Source: Deltaproteobacteria bacterium
GTDB lineage: Bacteria > Myxococcota_A > UBA9160 > UBA4427
Direction: 5' to 3'
NCBI GenBank assembly: GCA_002691205.1
Contig: NZHD01000085.1
Coordinates: forward strand, 51,942-115,941
Length of the DNA: 64,000 nt
Shown here one piece after another: positions 52,688 through 62,048 of this stretch; positions within the stretch are counted from its first letter, which is position 1; each line of letters starts with the position of its first letter. Both the position numbers and the translations under genes were made by a program. The notes below the pieces were generated by a model. It did not search any database, was not told the DNA's origin, and worked only from the letters and a program-made list of their open reading frames with translations.

Positions 52688-54144
52688 GCTCAGAATCGGC
52701 ATTGCTGGACGTGACGGCGCAGGTGGAGGGTCTTCGTTCGGGTGAGTTCTCCGCCCGAGAGCTGCTTGAGGCGGCGATCGAACGGGTGGAGCGGCTCAAT
52801 GGACAGCTCGGGAGTGTGATCCATTCGGATTTCGACTGGGCGATGGATCAAGTCGAAGCGGTGGAGGGCGACAAGACGCCCTTGGCCGGTGTTCCGTTTT
52901 TGATGAAAGACATAGGGGGTGAGCAAGGGGGCCGTCCTTTCGGCGCTGGAATGGCCTTGCTCGCACGTCATGACTACAGAGCGGCAGAGGATAGTTACTT
53001 CACACAAAAAGTTCGAAAGGCGGGTTTGATTCCTTTCGGTCGCACCAATACACCTGAGCTGGCCTTGTTGCCCACGACCGAACCTGTCGCTCATGGACCG
53101 ACTCGAAATCCATGGAATCCCGAATACAGTTCTGGGGGCTCAAGTGGAGGAGCGAGTGCGGCGGTGGCCGGAGGGCTCGTGGCGGCGGCACACGCCAGTG
53201 ATGGCGGTGGATCGATTCGGGGCCCTGCGAGCATGTGCGGTCTTGTGGGTCTCAAGCCCACGCGGGGCCGCTGTTCCTTTGGTCCGAGCTCGGGAGAGCG
53301 TTGGAGCGGTTTTTCAAATGAATTTGTCTTGACACGTACGGTTCGAGATTCAGCTCTTCTTTTGGACCTTCTTTCGGGAGCGATGCCGGGGGATCCCTAT
53401 GCGGCGCCTCCACCGAAGCATTCCTTTTCTTCGTCCTTGGAAAGGCCTACGGGTCCACTTCGGATCGGGTTCTTGTCAGGTTCGCTTCGAGGCATTCCTC
53501 CACACCCTGATTTCATACAGGCGGTTGAGCATTGCGCGGCGGTTTTTGAGTCTCTTGGCCACCAGGTTGAGCAGGCCCATCCTGTAGCTCTTGAGGATAC
53601 GGCGACGATTGTTCATTACCTGACGGTGGTGACTTGCAACGTGGCGCGCGCCATTGAGGCGTGGCAAGAGAAGTTGGGAATCGAGATATCGCCGGATGAC
53701 GTGGAGCCTTTGACATGGGCCTTAGCTGAGAGAGGCCGAGAGATTCCCGCTACTCAATTGTTGGCCTCCATCGAGTATGTTCACCAACTGGGCCGCCGCT
53801 TTGCATCATGGTGGGAAGGGGGCTTCGATGTTTTGATGACACCCACGCAGGCGGCACCTCCGCCTCGGATTGGCCAATTGGCTTCGAATCCCGATGAGCC
53901 CATGGCCCCTTTTGTACTGTCTTCGCCTTACGGCATTTACACCTTGCCGTTTAACCTTTCGGGCCAGCCCGCGATTTCGCTGCCGGGCGGCGTCACGCAA
54001 GGGGGAGGGGATTGGCCGGCTGGACTTCCGCTCGGCGTACAGCTAGTAGGCTCTCAGGGCGAGGAGGGGCTTTTATTGTCTCTTGCGCGACAGTGGGAGG
54101 AAGCGTCGCCCTGGTCCAGCCACAGACCTGCGATTTTCGGATAG
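52684..54144 (+). CDS. Amidase (amidase signature family)
   Basis: 486 residues. Lys75 in FLMKDIGG, cis-Ser in YSSGGSSGGASA (about 149-157) and nucleophile Ser177 in DGGGSIRGPASMCG form the Ser-cisSer-Lys triad. G-x-K-P-T-R-G-R and the C-terminal YTLPFNLSGQPAISLPGG are typical. Hydrolyses an amide; family members include GatA, indoleacetamide hydrolase and fatty-acid amidases. GatB/GatC are not beside it, so tRNA amidotransferase is unlikely. Confidence 0.9.
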   Translation: MSSESALLDVTAQVEGLRSGEFSARELLEAAIERVERLNGQLGSVIHSDFDWAMDQVEAVEGDKTPLAGVPFLMKDIGGEQGGRPFGAGMALLARHDYRAAEDSYFTQKVRKAGLIPFGRTNTPELALLPTTEPVAHGPTRNPWNPEYSSGGSSGGASAAVAGGLVAAAHASDGGGSIRGPASMCGLVGLKPTRGRCSFGPSSGERWSGFSNEFVLTRTVRDSALLLDLLSGAMPGDPYAAPPPKHSFSSSLERPTGPLRIGFLSGSLRGIPPHPDFIQAVEHCAAVFESLGHQVEQAHPVALEDTATIVHYLTVVTCNVARAIEAWQEKLGIEISPDDVEPLTWALAERGREIPATQLLASIEYVHQLGRRFASWWEGGFDVLMTPTQAAPPPRIGQLASNPDEPMAPFVLSSPYGIYTLPFNLSGQPAISLPGGVTQGGGDWPAGLPLGVQLVGSQGEEGLLLSLARQWEEASPWSSHRPAIFG

Positions 54145-54186
54145 TCTCTGAAGAGACTCACAAGACACAGAGAGGGCGTTTCCATT

Positions 54187-54603
54187 ATGTCGGACAGTGC
54201 ATCGAAGCCAGCGAAGAAGACCAATGAAGAATGGAAAAAAGTACTTTCAGCTGAACAGTATGCGGTGACGCGCGAAGCGGGAACCGAGCCGCCCTTCACG
54301 GGTGAATACTGCAGCAACAAGCAGGCAGGGGTTTATCGGTGTATTTGTTGCGGGGCGAATCTCTTTAGTTCCGAAACAAAGTATGAGTCTCATTCGGGAT
54401 GGCCCAGTTACTGGAAGCCCGTCGGCGAATCGGCTGTTGCGGAGCATACGGATCAGAGCCATGGCATGGTGCGTACAGAAGTGACGTGTTCCACGTGTGA
54501 CGCACATCTGGGACATGTTTTTCCAGATGGCCCAAAGCCGACAGGTTTGCGGTATTGCATCAACTCCCTCTCGCTTGATTTTAAAGAAGGAGAGGAGTCA
54601 TAG
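54187..54603 (+). CDS. msrB: Peptide methionine (R)-S-oxide reductase
   Basis: 138 residues. Catalytic Cys124 in [10 protein letters not shown], substrate contacts [12 protein letters not shown], zinc-binding pairs C52/C55 and C101/C104. Repairs the R-epimer of methionine sulfoxide. Its TAG stop overlaps the inferred ATA start of the HAD gene. Confidence 0.95.
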   Translation: MSDSASKPAKKTNEEWKKVLSAEQYAVTREAGTEPPFTGEYCSNKQAGVYRCICCGANLFSSETKYESHSGWPSYWKPVGESAVAEHTDQSHGMVRTEVTCSTCDAHLGHVFPDGPKPTGLRYCINSLSLDFKEGEES

Positions 54604-55262
54604 ACTCGCCGGTTTTATATGAGGCCATTCTTTGGGACAATGATGGCATCCTTGTTGATAGTGAATTTCTTTACTTTGAGTTCACCCGTGAGGCGCTGGC
54701 GGGTCTCGGGGTGAATCTCACGCTGGCCGACTACCAAGAGATCAACCTGCGCCAGGGATTGAATGTCTTTGGCCTCGCTGAACAATTGGGCGTGACCGAA
54801 GATGTCATCGAAAAGACGAAAGCCGAACGGAATGCTCTGTTCCGAGACCGAATCGCCGAAGGGGTCGAAATGATCGACGGCGTTCGTGAGACTCTAGAGG
54901 CCTTGCATGGTCACTTGCCCATGGCTGTGGTGACAAGTTCGTGGCCCGAAAACTTAAACGCGATGCACCGTGATCACGGTCTTGAGCATTACTTTGAGAC
55001 AGTGGTGGCCGGGGGCGCGACCCCGCATTTTAAACCTCACCCAGCCCCCTATTTATTAGCGGCTGAGCGACTTAAGGTGAGGCCGGACCGATGCCTTGTG
55101 GTAGAAGATTCCGAACGCGGTTTACAGGCAGCCGTTCGCGCCGGTATGCGCTGCGCCGTCGTTCCGAATGAGTTGACCCGCGTCGGTGATTTCTCAGAGG
55201 CGTATCGCGTGTTAAAAAATGTACGCGAAGTGGTGCCGTTGGTTTTTGCAGACGCAAGTTAA
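54600..55262 (+). CDS. HAD-superfamily phosphatase (phosphoglycolate/beta-PGM type), apparent ATA start
   Basis: 220 residues if read from ATA at 54600. The nucleophile motif [13 protein letters not shown] (Asp13, Asp15) lies upstream of every ATG, GTG or TTG in the frame (first is GTG at 54711), and an in-frame TAA at 54582 closes the frame. AAGGAG ends seven bases before the ATA, overlapped with the msrB stop as ATAG. Later motifs: VVTSSW (Thr/Ser), [16 protein letters not shown] (Lys) and [17 protein letters not shown]. Likely a small-sugar-phosphate phosphatase. The start is either a rare AUA or the result of a sequence error. Confidence 0.72.
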   Translation: MDSPVLYEAILWDNDGILVDSEFLYFEFTREALAGLGVNLTLADYQEINLRQGLNVFGLAEQLGVTEDVIEKTKAERNALFRDRIAEGVEMIDGVRETLEALHGHLPMAVVTSSWPENLNAMHRDHGLEHYFETVVAGGATPHFKPHPAPYLLAAERLKVRPDRCLVVEDSERGLQAAVRAGMRCAVVPNELTRVGDFSEAYRVLKNVREVVPLVFADAS

Positions 55263-55313
55263 ACTCGGCCTCAATCCCACTCGACAGATGAGCGTCCTCT
55301 TCTTCGGAATCCT

Positions 55314-58300
55314 CTACTGGAGATGAGAGCAGTCTTCGACATAACCGAGCATGCGAAGTTGCTCACATTCATCAAAGCTCATATCGGCCTCACCGGTGTC
55401 GGCCACGGCTTCTCCTTCTGCAGCGAGTCGATGCATCTCGGCGTGTTGTTCCAGCGTGCCGCTTTGCCCCGAATTTGCGCCCACATCAAGTGGGTATTCT
55501 TCGTTGGGGTCGACATTGATCTCGAAGAGTTCTCGTGTGGGCAAGCCACGCGGGTTGCCTTCATTGGCGCCGATGAGCTTCATGGTATCGGTTCGAATGG
55601 ACCAGATAATGTTCCCCTCGTGGTCCTCTTCTGAATAGACCTCTCGCTGCTTTGCATTTCGGGTTTGGGCAGGGACACGAAGGTCAATGCCTTGCATGGC
55701 GCTCGGAGCTTCGACACCCGCTACCGCGATGAGGGTTGGAGCGACATCAATCAGACGAGCGACGGAATCTGTGGCTCCGGGCTCGGCGCCTGGATTTCCC
55801 TCGGCCCACTTGATGATCAGCGGAACATGAATTTGCTCTTCGTAAAGAGTGAGGCCGTGCCACCAGCCTCCGTGCTCGAAAAACTCTTCACCGTGGTCGG
55901 CGACAAGCGCGATAATGGTGTTGTCGTAGATGCCGTCTGCTTTAAGTTGATCGAGCAGTTTCCCAAAGTTGTTGTCGAGGAAGGCAATCTCGCCCTTATA
56001 CAGTTCTTGCATTTCTTCTGCGAGCGCTTCATCGGGGTGCTGATTGGAAACCCGAGCGATCCCATAGCCATCATAGGGGTGGCGGAAGTAGGGGTCATGA
56101 GGGTCCATATAGTGCACAAAAAGAAAGAATCGATTTTGCCCGTTACGGTCGATCCAGTCAAAGGTCACTTCGTTGACTGTCACCGAATCTTGATAGAAGT
56201 CAGCCGGCCGAATGCCGCCTCCAGCCAAATTGAACCAGACGGCTCGTCCGATGCTGTAGAGAATCAATTTCGAAGAGGATTCTTCTGCACCCGCTAGATA
56301 ATCGGGCCCGAGAAAGTAGTACTCGTCATAGCCCTGGTTGAATCCGAAACTGTCTGCCAGGTTGATATTCGACACGACGCCGCCTGTTGTGTAGCCCGCG
56401 TCCTGCAAGACTTCCGCAATCATATCGACATCGGGTGAAAGGGCCGAAGGCTTCGACATCGCTTTATGGGTTGAGGGCAAAAGAGAAGTCAACAAACTCG
56501 CGGTCGCAGGTTTAGTCCAAGAGGCATGGGAGAATCCTTGGTAAGCGGTGCCTCCGTCGGTGAGAAGTCGACATAGGTTTGGAGTCGGTGTGTCGCCTCC
56601 GTAACAAGAAAGGTGGTCGGCTCGCAATGTATCCACCATGACGAGGATCACGTTGGGACGATTTTTCAAGTCGTCGGCGATTTCGCCGCTTCCGGAGGGA
56701 GGAGCGGGCGCACCGATTCCAGAGGCAATGATGGCTCCGATGGCCATGACCGCTGCGAGAATCCCGAGTGCGGGGAGGGGGCGTGCGATGATTCCGGCCT
56801 TAGAGGCAAAAAAGTTTCGACCCAGTGTTAAAAACACGATGGCCAAGATCCCGGCACCGGCGAGAACACCGAGCAAAACGGGACCCGGAGGCATTTGCTC
56901 AAGGTATACATCTCGGCGGAGTCGGAAGATCAAAATTGCTAAGCCGAACGGGATCAAGGTGGCGGTGAGTCCCAGCGCCGGAACCCATGCTCGGACCTCT
57001 TCCCGGTTCATGGGAAGCACGCTGAGGAAGGCTCCCCCGAGCGCTCCCAGGCCACCGAGGACGACCGAGTAGGCCAGAGGTCCGTACCAAAGGACTTGCG
57101 CTTCGCCTCCAAAACCGCCTTGCGCGATCACATAGGCTTCGGCCAAGCCAATCAAAATACCGGCAATTACACCGATTCCCATGCCCACCCCGGTCGCTTC
57201 AAACAGTCGCTGGGGTTGGTCGAGAGGCGGAGGCGCATCGCCTTCGCTTTCGCGCCGAGCGATGTCTTCATCTGATTCAAGCTGGGTGGCCTGTCGGGCG
57301 GACTCTTCATAGTCCACCTGAACTCCGTCCACTCGGCAGTACGCTGGGCGGTAGTCCTTGCCGCGAATGAGCCAAAAGAGGAAGCCGAAGAGAGTGGGCA
57401 CCTCACCGATCCAGAAACCCAATGTGGCGGATACGGCGGCCACGGACAGACCGAGAAGGCTGCCGAGAGTGAGCACTTGAGCGGCTTCGCGCACGCCAAT
57501 GCCACCCACTGTGGGCCCAATCACCGTTGCGAAAATTTGAATCGAGGATCCAAAGACGACCGGCCAGAAGGCGACGTCAGAGCCTGCCCCGACGGCAATC
57601 GCCATGAAAAAGTACATCGCTGCGGTGAAGAAGTGAACGAAGAAGCTCATGAGGAGCATCATCAGAACGAGGCCCTTCTTATCCCGATAGGCCGCGGTGG
57701 CTTCGGAGATGCGCAGGACCACACCTTGAATTCGGGCCTTGGCCGGAAGGGGAACATTTTCAATGCCCCACTGAACGATCCCGGGAAACCAAAGCAAAGC
57801 AAGGAGAGAGACGAGGATTCCCATGGCCATGGGAACGGTGATCGCCGCCACCAGCATCGCGTTTTCTCCGAAGATCGACATGCCGAAGGGAAGCGCCACA
57901 AGGTAAGTAAGGAAGATGCCGGTGACTCCGAGGACTTTCTCAAGGACAGTGCCGGCGGTGACTTCGACGGTTCGACCACTTAATCGGGCCGCATCGTAAA
58001 GTTTGTACGCATCGAGGCCGGCCGTACTCGGCAGAAAGAAACCGATGGCTCGTCCGGTGAGAAAAGCACCGAGAATGTGCCAGAAAGGCAGTTCGATTTT
58101 TTGCCCTTTGAGCACCAGCTGCCATCGATACATGGAGGCGAGGACACCCAGGAACCGCACCGCCGCCCCGATGGCGGCGAAGGTCCAAAAAACGCGAGGG
58201 TCGATGGACTGGAGGAGGTCGACGATCAGGTTCCAAGCCGGCACGCGGAGACCGGAGCCGTCGTCCACGGGCCACAGTAAGAGAAGCCAGACCATGCGGA

Positions 58301-58415
58301 CGGTGAGATAGGCCTTGAGCACATTGAACAAACGACCCCGCCAAGGGTCTTTGGCCACTCGTCCAATCACGAGGGCGACAAGGGCAACAAGAACGAGTTC
58401 AAGAATAATGGCCAT
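55314..58415 (-). CDS. Fusion of flippase-like (LPG synthase TM/UPF0104) and sulfatase/alkaline phosphatase-type domains
   Basis: 1033 residues. The first about 330 residues form 8-9 membrane spans of the AglD/MprF-like UPF0104 group (WHILGAFLTGRAIGFFLPSTAGLDAYKLYDAARLSG; GVREAAQVLTLGSLLGLSV). A second membrane block of six spans occupies about 400-570. From about 585 a periplasmic alkaline-phosphatase-fold domain follows: NVILVMVDTLRADHLSCYGG (metal Asp), SWTKPATASLLTS at the nucleophile site, VADHGEEFFEHGGWWHG (metals). The nucleophile position holds Thr (T-K-P-A-T) in place of C/S-x-P-x-R, the LtaS/EptA-type option. A lipid or glycan head-group phosphotransferase or hydrolase is likely. 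Confidence 0.85.
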   Translation of the reverse strand: MAIILELVLVALVALVIGRVAKDPWRGRLFNVLKAYLTVRMVWLLLLWPVDDGSGLRVPAWNLIVDLLQSIDPRVFWTFAAIGAAVRFLGVLASMYRWQLVLKGQKIELPFWHILGAFLTGRAIGFFLPSTAGLDAYKLYDAARLSGRTVEVTAGTVLEKVLGVTGIFLTYLVALPFGMSIFGENAMLVAAITVPMAMGILVSLLALLWFPGIVQWGIENVPLPAKARIQGVVLRISEATAAYRDKKGLVLMMLLMSFFVHFFTAAMYFFMAIAVGAGSDVAFWPVVFGSSIQIFATVIGPTVGGIGVREAAQVLTLGSLLGLSVAAVSATLGFWIGEVPTLFGFLFWLIRGKDYRPAYCRVDGVQVDYEESARQATQLESDEDIARRESEGDAPPPLDQPQRLFEATGVGMGIGVIAGILIGLAEAYVIAQGGFGGEAQVLWYGPLAYSVVLGGLGALGGAFLSVLPMNREEVRAWVPALGLTATLIPFGLAILIFRLRRDVYLEQMPPGPVLLGVLAGAGILAIVFLTLGRNFFASKAGIIARPLPALGILAAVMAIGAIIASGIGAPAPPSGSGEIADDLKNRPNVILVMVDTLRADHLSCYGGDTPTPNLCRLLTDGGTAYQGFSHASWTKPATASLLTSLLPSTHKAMSKPSALSPDVDMIAEVLQDAGYTTGGVVSNINLADSFGFNQGYDEYYFLGPDYLAGAEESSSKLILYSIGRAVWFNLAGGGIRPADFYQDSVTVNEVTFDWIDRNGQNRFFLFVHYMDPHDPYFRHPYDGYGIARVSNQHPDEALAEEMQELYKGEIAFLDNNFGKLLDQLKADGIYDNTIIALVADHGEEFFEHGGWWHGLTLYEEQIHVPLIIKWAEGNPGAEPGATDSVARLIDVAPTLIAVAGVEAPSAMQGIDLRVPAQTRNAKQREVYSEEDHEGNIIWSIRTDTMKLIGANEGNPRGLPTRELFEINVDPNEEYPLDVGANSGQSGTLEQHAEMHRLAAEGEAVADTGEADMSFDECEQLRMLGYVEDCSHLQ

Positions 58416-58689
58416 GGACTGCTGTCTCCACCTTAGTAAGTTCAGACTTTGGGTTCGGTCGGCCTTGAGGCGTTCCGTCCTAGATCCTCATGTTAACGGC
58501 ACGAATGCGCATGGAACTAAGAGAACTACGGTGTATTGCTTAAAAAATCAAAGCACTCTTTTGGATAGGAGGACTTCAAAAGGCACAATGGGGTAAAAAA
58601 TCCACTGGCTTTTTCCCACATTCGGGGGGATTTTGGGGAAAACAAAGGTTTGAAGCCGTTCGACCGGTTTGCAGGGGGGAGACTGGGGC

Positions 58690-59685
58690 TCAATTTCCTC
58701 GGTTTAATATGCGGGCTCTCTCGCGTTGGTATTGCGCTTCGTCCATACGGCCCGCCGAGTAGGCATCTTCGAGGTTGGCGAGATCACGTAGGTCATCCGA
58801 GCTGATTCCCTTGAGGGGATCTGATGTGGACTTGGTCTGGCTTGAGTTCGCTTCCGCAGCGGCTCCGCCGGCCGCCGCTCCTGCGATGCCCCCGGCAGCG
58901 GGTTTTGTGGCCATTGAGGCTTTGGGTCCCTCACTCAAAGGGGCTCCTCGCTGGGGTTGAGTTGACGGAGGCGTTGGGATGGCCGCCGCCGCGGGAATTC
59001 CTTCAACCGCCGGAGTGACAAGCGAGTCTTGTGTCTTCAAAGCCGAAGGCTTCGGCTGGGATGGGGACACGGGAGGTCCGAAATTCGTGTTCTTCCATTT
59101 GACACGGACGCCTTGAGTGCCCACGAGTTCATAGATGTCTGTGCCAACGGTTTCGAAAGGCATCACGACTTCCCCGGGCCAGGGCTGAGGGATCACGGTC
59201 GTCTTTTTATTTTCGTCGATGGGCCACTCGATGCGGGAAAAGATGACGTAAAGGTCGTCTCCTTTGACATAGGTGGTGAAGGACGTCAGAAACTTTCGAT
59301 TGAATACGCCTTTTTGCATTTGTTTGCGCTGAGCCATGACAATGACTTGTTGATTGCCAGAGGCCTCGGCAAAGGCTTTGGGAAGCACTTCGGTGATATT
59401 CAGCAGCATCTTGGCGGAGAGAGCGTTCCTTCGTTCGCGAACCGAGGAGGTCTTCTTCTTTCGAACATCGACCTCAATGCCGCCAAGGATAGACGCCAAT
59501 CGTTCAGAGGTAATCTCGACGGGTTGGCTGTAACCCAAGGGCTCGTACCCTCCCAGCCATTCTTTTTGACCGCGGAGTTTGATATCCAGATCGTAGTACG
59601 CGACGACACTCTCTGTGACAGTGCGTGTCGCGCACCCGGGAAGCGATAAAAGAGAGGCGGCTAACAGGAGAACCATAAGCTTCAT
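58690..59685 (-). CDS. Lipoprotein with SHOCT-like C-terminus
   Basis: 331 residues. Signal peptide MKLMVLLLAASLLSLPGC from ATG at 59685 (a GTG at 59709 would add eight residues and has no ribosome site). The middle is a beta-rich domain (GDDLYVIFSRIEWPIDENKK; TVGTDIYELVGTQGVRV) that I do not recognise; then a Pro/Ala/Gly-rich linker (PAAGGIAGAAAGGAAAE) and a 30-residue end DLRDLANLEDAYSAGRMDEAQYQRERARIL that fits the SHOCT helical pair. Co-directional with feoB, 28 bp downstream of it. Confidence 0.65.
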   Translation of the reverse strand: MKLMVLLLAASLLSLPGCATRTVTESVVAYYDLDIKLRGQKEWLGGYEPLGYSQPVEITSERLASILGGIEVDVRKKKTSSVRERRNALSAKMLLNITEVLPKAFAEASGNQQVIVMAQRKQMQKGVFNRKFLTSFTTYVKGDDLYVIFSRIEWPIDENKKTTVIPQPWPGEVVMPFETVGTDIYELVGTQGVRVKWKNTNFGPPVSPSQPKPSALKTQDSLVTPAVEGIPAAAAIPTPPSTQPQRGAPLSEGPKASMATKPAAGGIAGAAAGGAAAEANSSQTKSTSDPLKGISSDDLRDLANLEDAYSAGRMDEAQYQRERARILNRGN

Positions 59686-59713
59686 AATGGGGAACCTAGC
59701 AGCCTTCACCCTT

Positions 59714-61612
59714 TCAGATAATGGCTGCGGTGAGAGAGTGTGCGATCCAGCTGAATCCGTAGGCTAAGACCAGCATGTAAGCGAAGGCAAAGGCCGGCCA
59801 TCGCCACGAGTTGGTTTCGCGAACCATGATGGCCACAGTAGAGGTGCACAGCAGGGCAAACACAAAGAACACGAGCAATGCGGCGACAGTGGGCGGTGTG
59901 AACACCTTTTCGCCGGTGATCGGGTTGACGTCTGAGCGGATGGCCTCTCGAAGCGGAACACCGGGGGCAGAGGCGGCGTAAATTTGGCCCAGGGTGGCCA
60001 CAATCACCTCTCGGGCGGCCAGGCTCGCCACCAGTCCAACCCCAATTTTCCAATCGAAACCCAGAGGAGCGATAAGGGGCTCAATGGCATGCCCCATCTG
60101 GCCGGCTGCGCTGTGCTCAAGCGCAAAGGCGGCGACATGATCGGGGTCCATATCCGGGGGAGGCGTGATTCGTGGGAAAGTGAGGAGAACCCAGAGGAGA
60201 ACGGAAACCAGAAGAATGATGCTGCCGGCCCTTCGCAGGAAGGCCCAAGTGCTTTCCCAAACCTGAGAAAACCAAAGCTTTGTGCCGGGCAAGCGGTAGG
60301 AGGGGAGTTCCAGGGAGAAGGGGAGCGAGGATCCCACCAGGAGAGTTTTGCGCAACAGGCCCGCGACCGACAGCGCGGCAATGGGGGCCGCTAGATACAG
60401 AGCAAAGAGGACTAGGCCTTGGAGTCCAATGGGCCCTAAAACCTCTTTTTGAGGGACAAATGCGGCAATCAGCAGGGCATATACGGGGAGTCGAGCCGAG
60501 CAGGTCATCAAGGGCGCGACCAGAATGGTGACCAATCGATCTCGGGGGGAAGGAATGGAACGGGTCGCCATAATTCCAGGCACCGCGCAGGCAAAGGAAG
60601 AGAGCATGGCCACGAAGGCGCGGCCTTCAAGGCCTACGCGGGCCATGGCCCGGTCTACGACAAAAGCGGCTCGCGCCATATAGCCTAGGTCCTCAAGGAG
60701 GTAGAGCATGGAAAACAGCAGCACGATCTGAGGAAGAAAGATCACCACTGCCCCTACGCCTGAGATTAGGCCGTCGGTGAGAAAGTCAGTCAGTAGGCCC
60801 GGTCCCAACCCGGTTCGAACGATGTCGCCAAGCAGCCCAATGCCCTTATCGATGGCGTCCATCGCCGGTTGAGCCCAGGCGAAAATCAGCTGGAAAAAGG
60901 TAAGCATGATCGTCAAAAAGAGCAGTGAACCCCAAAATGGGTGTAAAACAACACGATCAATGGCTTCGGTCATTTTATGATGGCCCGGCCGCGCGTGAAG
61001 ACAGACGGAGAGGATGGATTCAGCCCAACGAGACCGTTCCAAGGCTTCTTCGGGAGGGCCGACAGGGGGTTCAGTCCAGTTTTCGGGGTGCGCGAGCTTT
61101 TGACGTAGGTTCGACATTCCGGTTCCGCGATGGCCCACGACGGGGATCACGGGAATCCCGAGAGCGGATTCAAGGCGTTTTATGTCGATTTCACCTCCCC
61201 GTACCTTGAGTTCGTCCATCATGGTGAGGGCCAAACAGGTGGGTTGGCGGAGGCGGAGAACCTGTCCCACAAGCAACAAGGAGCGTTCGAGTGAGCACGC
61301 ATCGGCGACAATGAGGAGGGCGTTCGGGGGAAGCATCCCTTCGATTTTTCCTTCAAGGACCCGGCCCACCACCGCTTCGTCGGGGCTCATGGGGTTGAGC
61401 GAGTAGGTGCCCGGAAGGTCAATGATTTGGGCGTCTTGACCGTCGATTCGTGCGGGCCCCTCTCTTCGCTCCACGGTGACGCCGGGGTAGTTTCCAACAC
61501 GCGCTTTGAGACCGGTCAGCGCATTGAAAAGAGTGGTCTTGCCCGAATTCGGACTTCCGATGAGTCCGATTCGAAGAGCTTGTTCTGGACTAGGAAGGGC
61601 CGCTTCGCTCAC
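59714..61612 (-). CDS. feoB: Ferrous iron transporter FeoB
   Basis: Imports Fe(II) through the inner membrane. 632 residues, shorter than the 770 of E. coli. G domain: GSPNSGKTTLFNALTG (G1), IDLPGTYSLNP (G3) and MMDELK (G4 region). Core domains follow with paired Gate motifs (LSSFACAVPGIMATRSIPSPRDRLVTILVAPLMTCSARLPVY and SLAAREVIVATLGQIY). Start GTG at 61612. The Cys in CAVPGI and CSARLP are the conserved core cysteines. Forms an operon with feoA. Confidence 0.94.
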   Translation of the reverse strand: MSEAALPSPEQALRIGLIGSPNSGKTTLFNALTGLKARVGNYPGVTVERREGPARIDGQDAQIIDLPGTYSLNPMSPDEAVVGRVLEGKIEGMLPPNALLIVADACSLERSLLLVGQVLRLRQPTCLALTMMDELKVRGGEIDIKRLESALGIPVIPVVGHRGTGMSNLRQKLAHPENWTEPPVGPPEEALERSRWAESILSVCLHARPGHHKMTEAIDRVVLHPFWGSLLFLTIMLTFFQLIFAWAQPAMDAIDKGIGLLGDIVRTGLGPGLLTDFLTDGLISGVGAVVIFLPQIVLLFSMLYLLEDLGYMARAAFVVDRAMARVGLEGRAFVAMLSSFACAVPGIMATRSIPSPRDRLVTILVAPLMTCSARLPVYALLIAAFVPQKEVLGPIGLQGLVLFALYLAAPIAALSVAGLLRKTLLVGSSLPFSLELPSYRLPGTKLWFSQVWESTWAFLRRAGSIILLVSVLLWVLLTFPRITPPPDMDPDHVAAFALEHSAAGQMGHAIEPLIAPLGFDWKIGVGLVASLAAREVIVATLGQIYAASAPGVPLREAIRSDVNPITGEKVFTPPTVAALLVFFVFALLCTSTVAIMVRETNSWRWPAFAFAYMLVLAYGFSWIAHSLTAAII

Positions 61613-61683
61613 AAAAACTCTCGCAAAAAGAATGAAGAATAAAGGGGTTAGTTCGGTGTGGACTGAGTCGTCGGGTCACCACT

Positions 61684-61962
61684 TTATAGGTCAGTTTGCC
61701 CCGGGCTGTGCTCGATCCGGATCTGGGCTGCATCCGCTTTTCGGAGGCACAGTCGATAACCTCGAAATTCGAAAAGAGAGGGGTCCCCAAGCGGCGCTCT
61801 TCGGAGAGCCCGCACTGGCGTTTGAGGCAAAAGGCCCATGTCCTGCAGGCGTGCTGCGATGGGGCTCTCAGAGTTGACCTCAAGGACGATGCCGGTTTCC
61901 CCAGGCTTCAAATCGGAGAGGTGTTTTGAGGTTTCGTCTGGCTTTTTGAAATCCGTTTTCAC
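61684..61962 (-). CDS. feoA: FeoA-like SH3-domain protein
   Basis: 92 residues from GTG at 61962. LSDLKPGETGIVLEVNSESPIAARLQDMGLLPQTPVRAL is the FeoA signature, followed by GYRLCLRKADAAQIRI. It activates FeoB. No clear ribosome site; the frame is open for another 59 codons into gpsA, but that part does not look like FeoA. Lies 71 bp before feoB. Confidence 0.82.
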   Translation of the reverse strand: MKTDFKKPDETSKHLSDLKPGETGIVLEVNSESPIAARLQDMGLLPQTPVRALRRAPLGDPSLFEFRGYRLCLRKADAAQIRIEHSPGQTDL

Positions 61963-62048
61963 GAAAACACAATAGCGACTCCGATCAGAAGAGACAAAAG
62001 GCTTCGCATTCAAATAGAGATCGTGTTCGCATAAATAACCGAGCTTTT

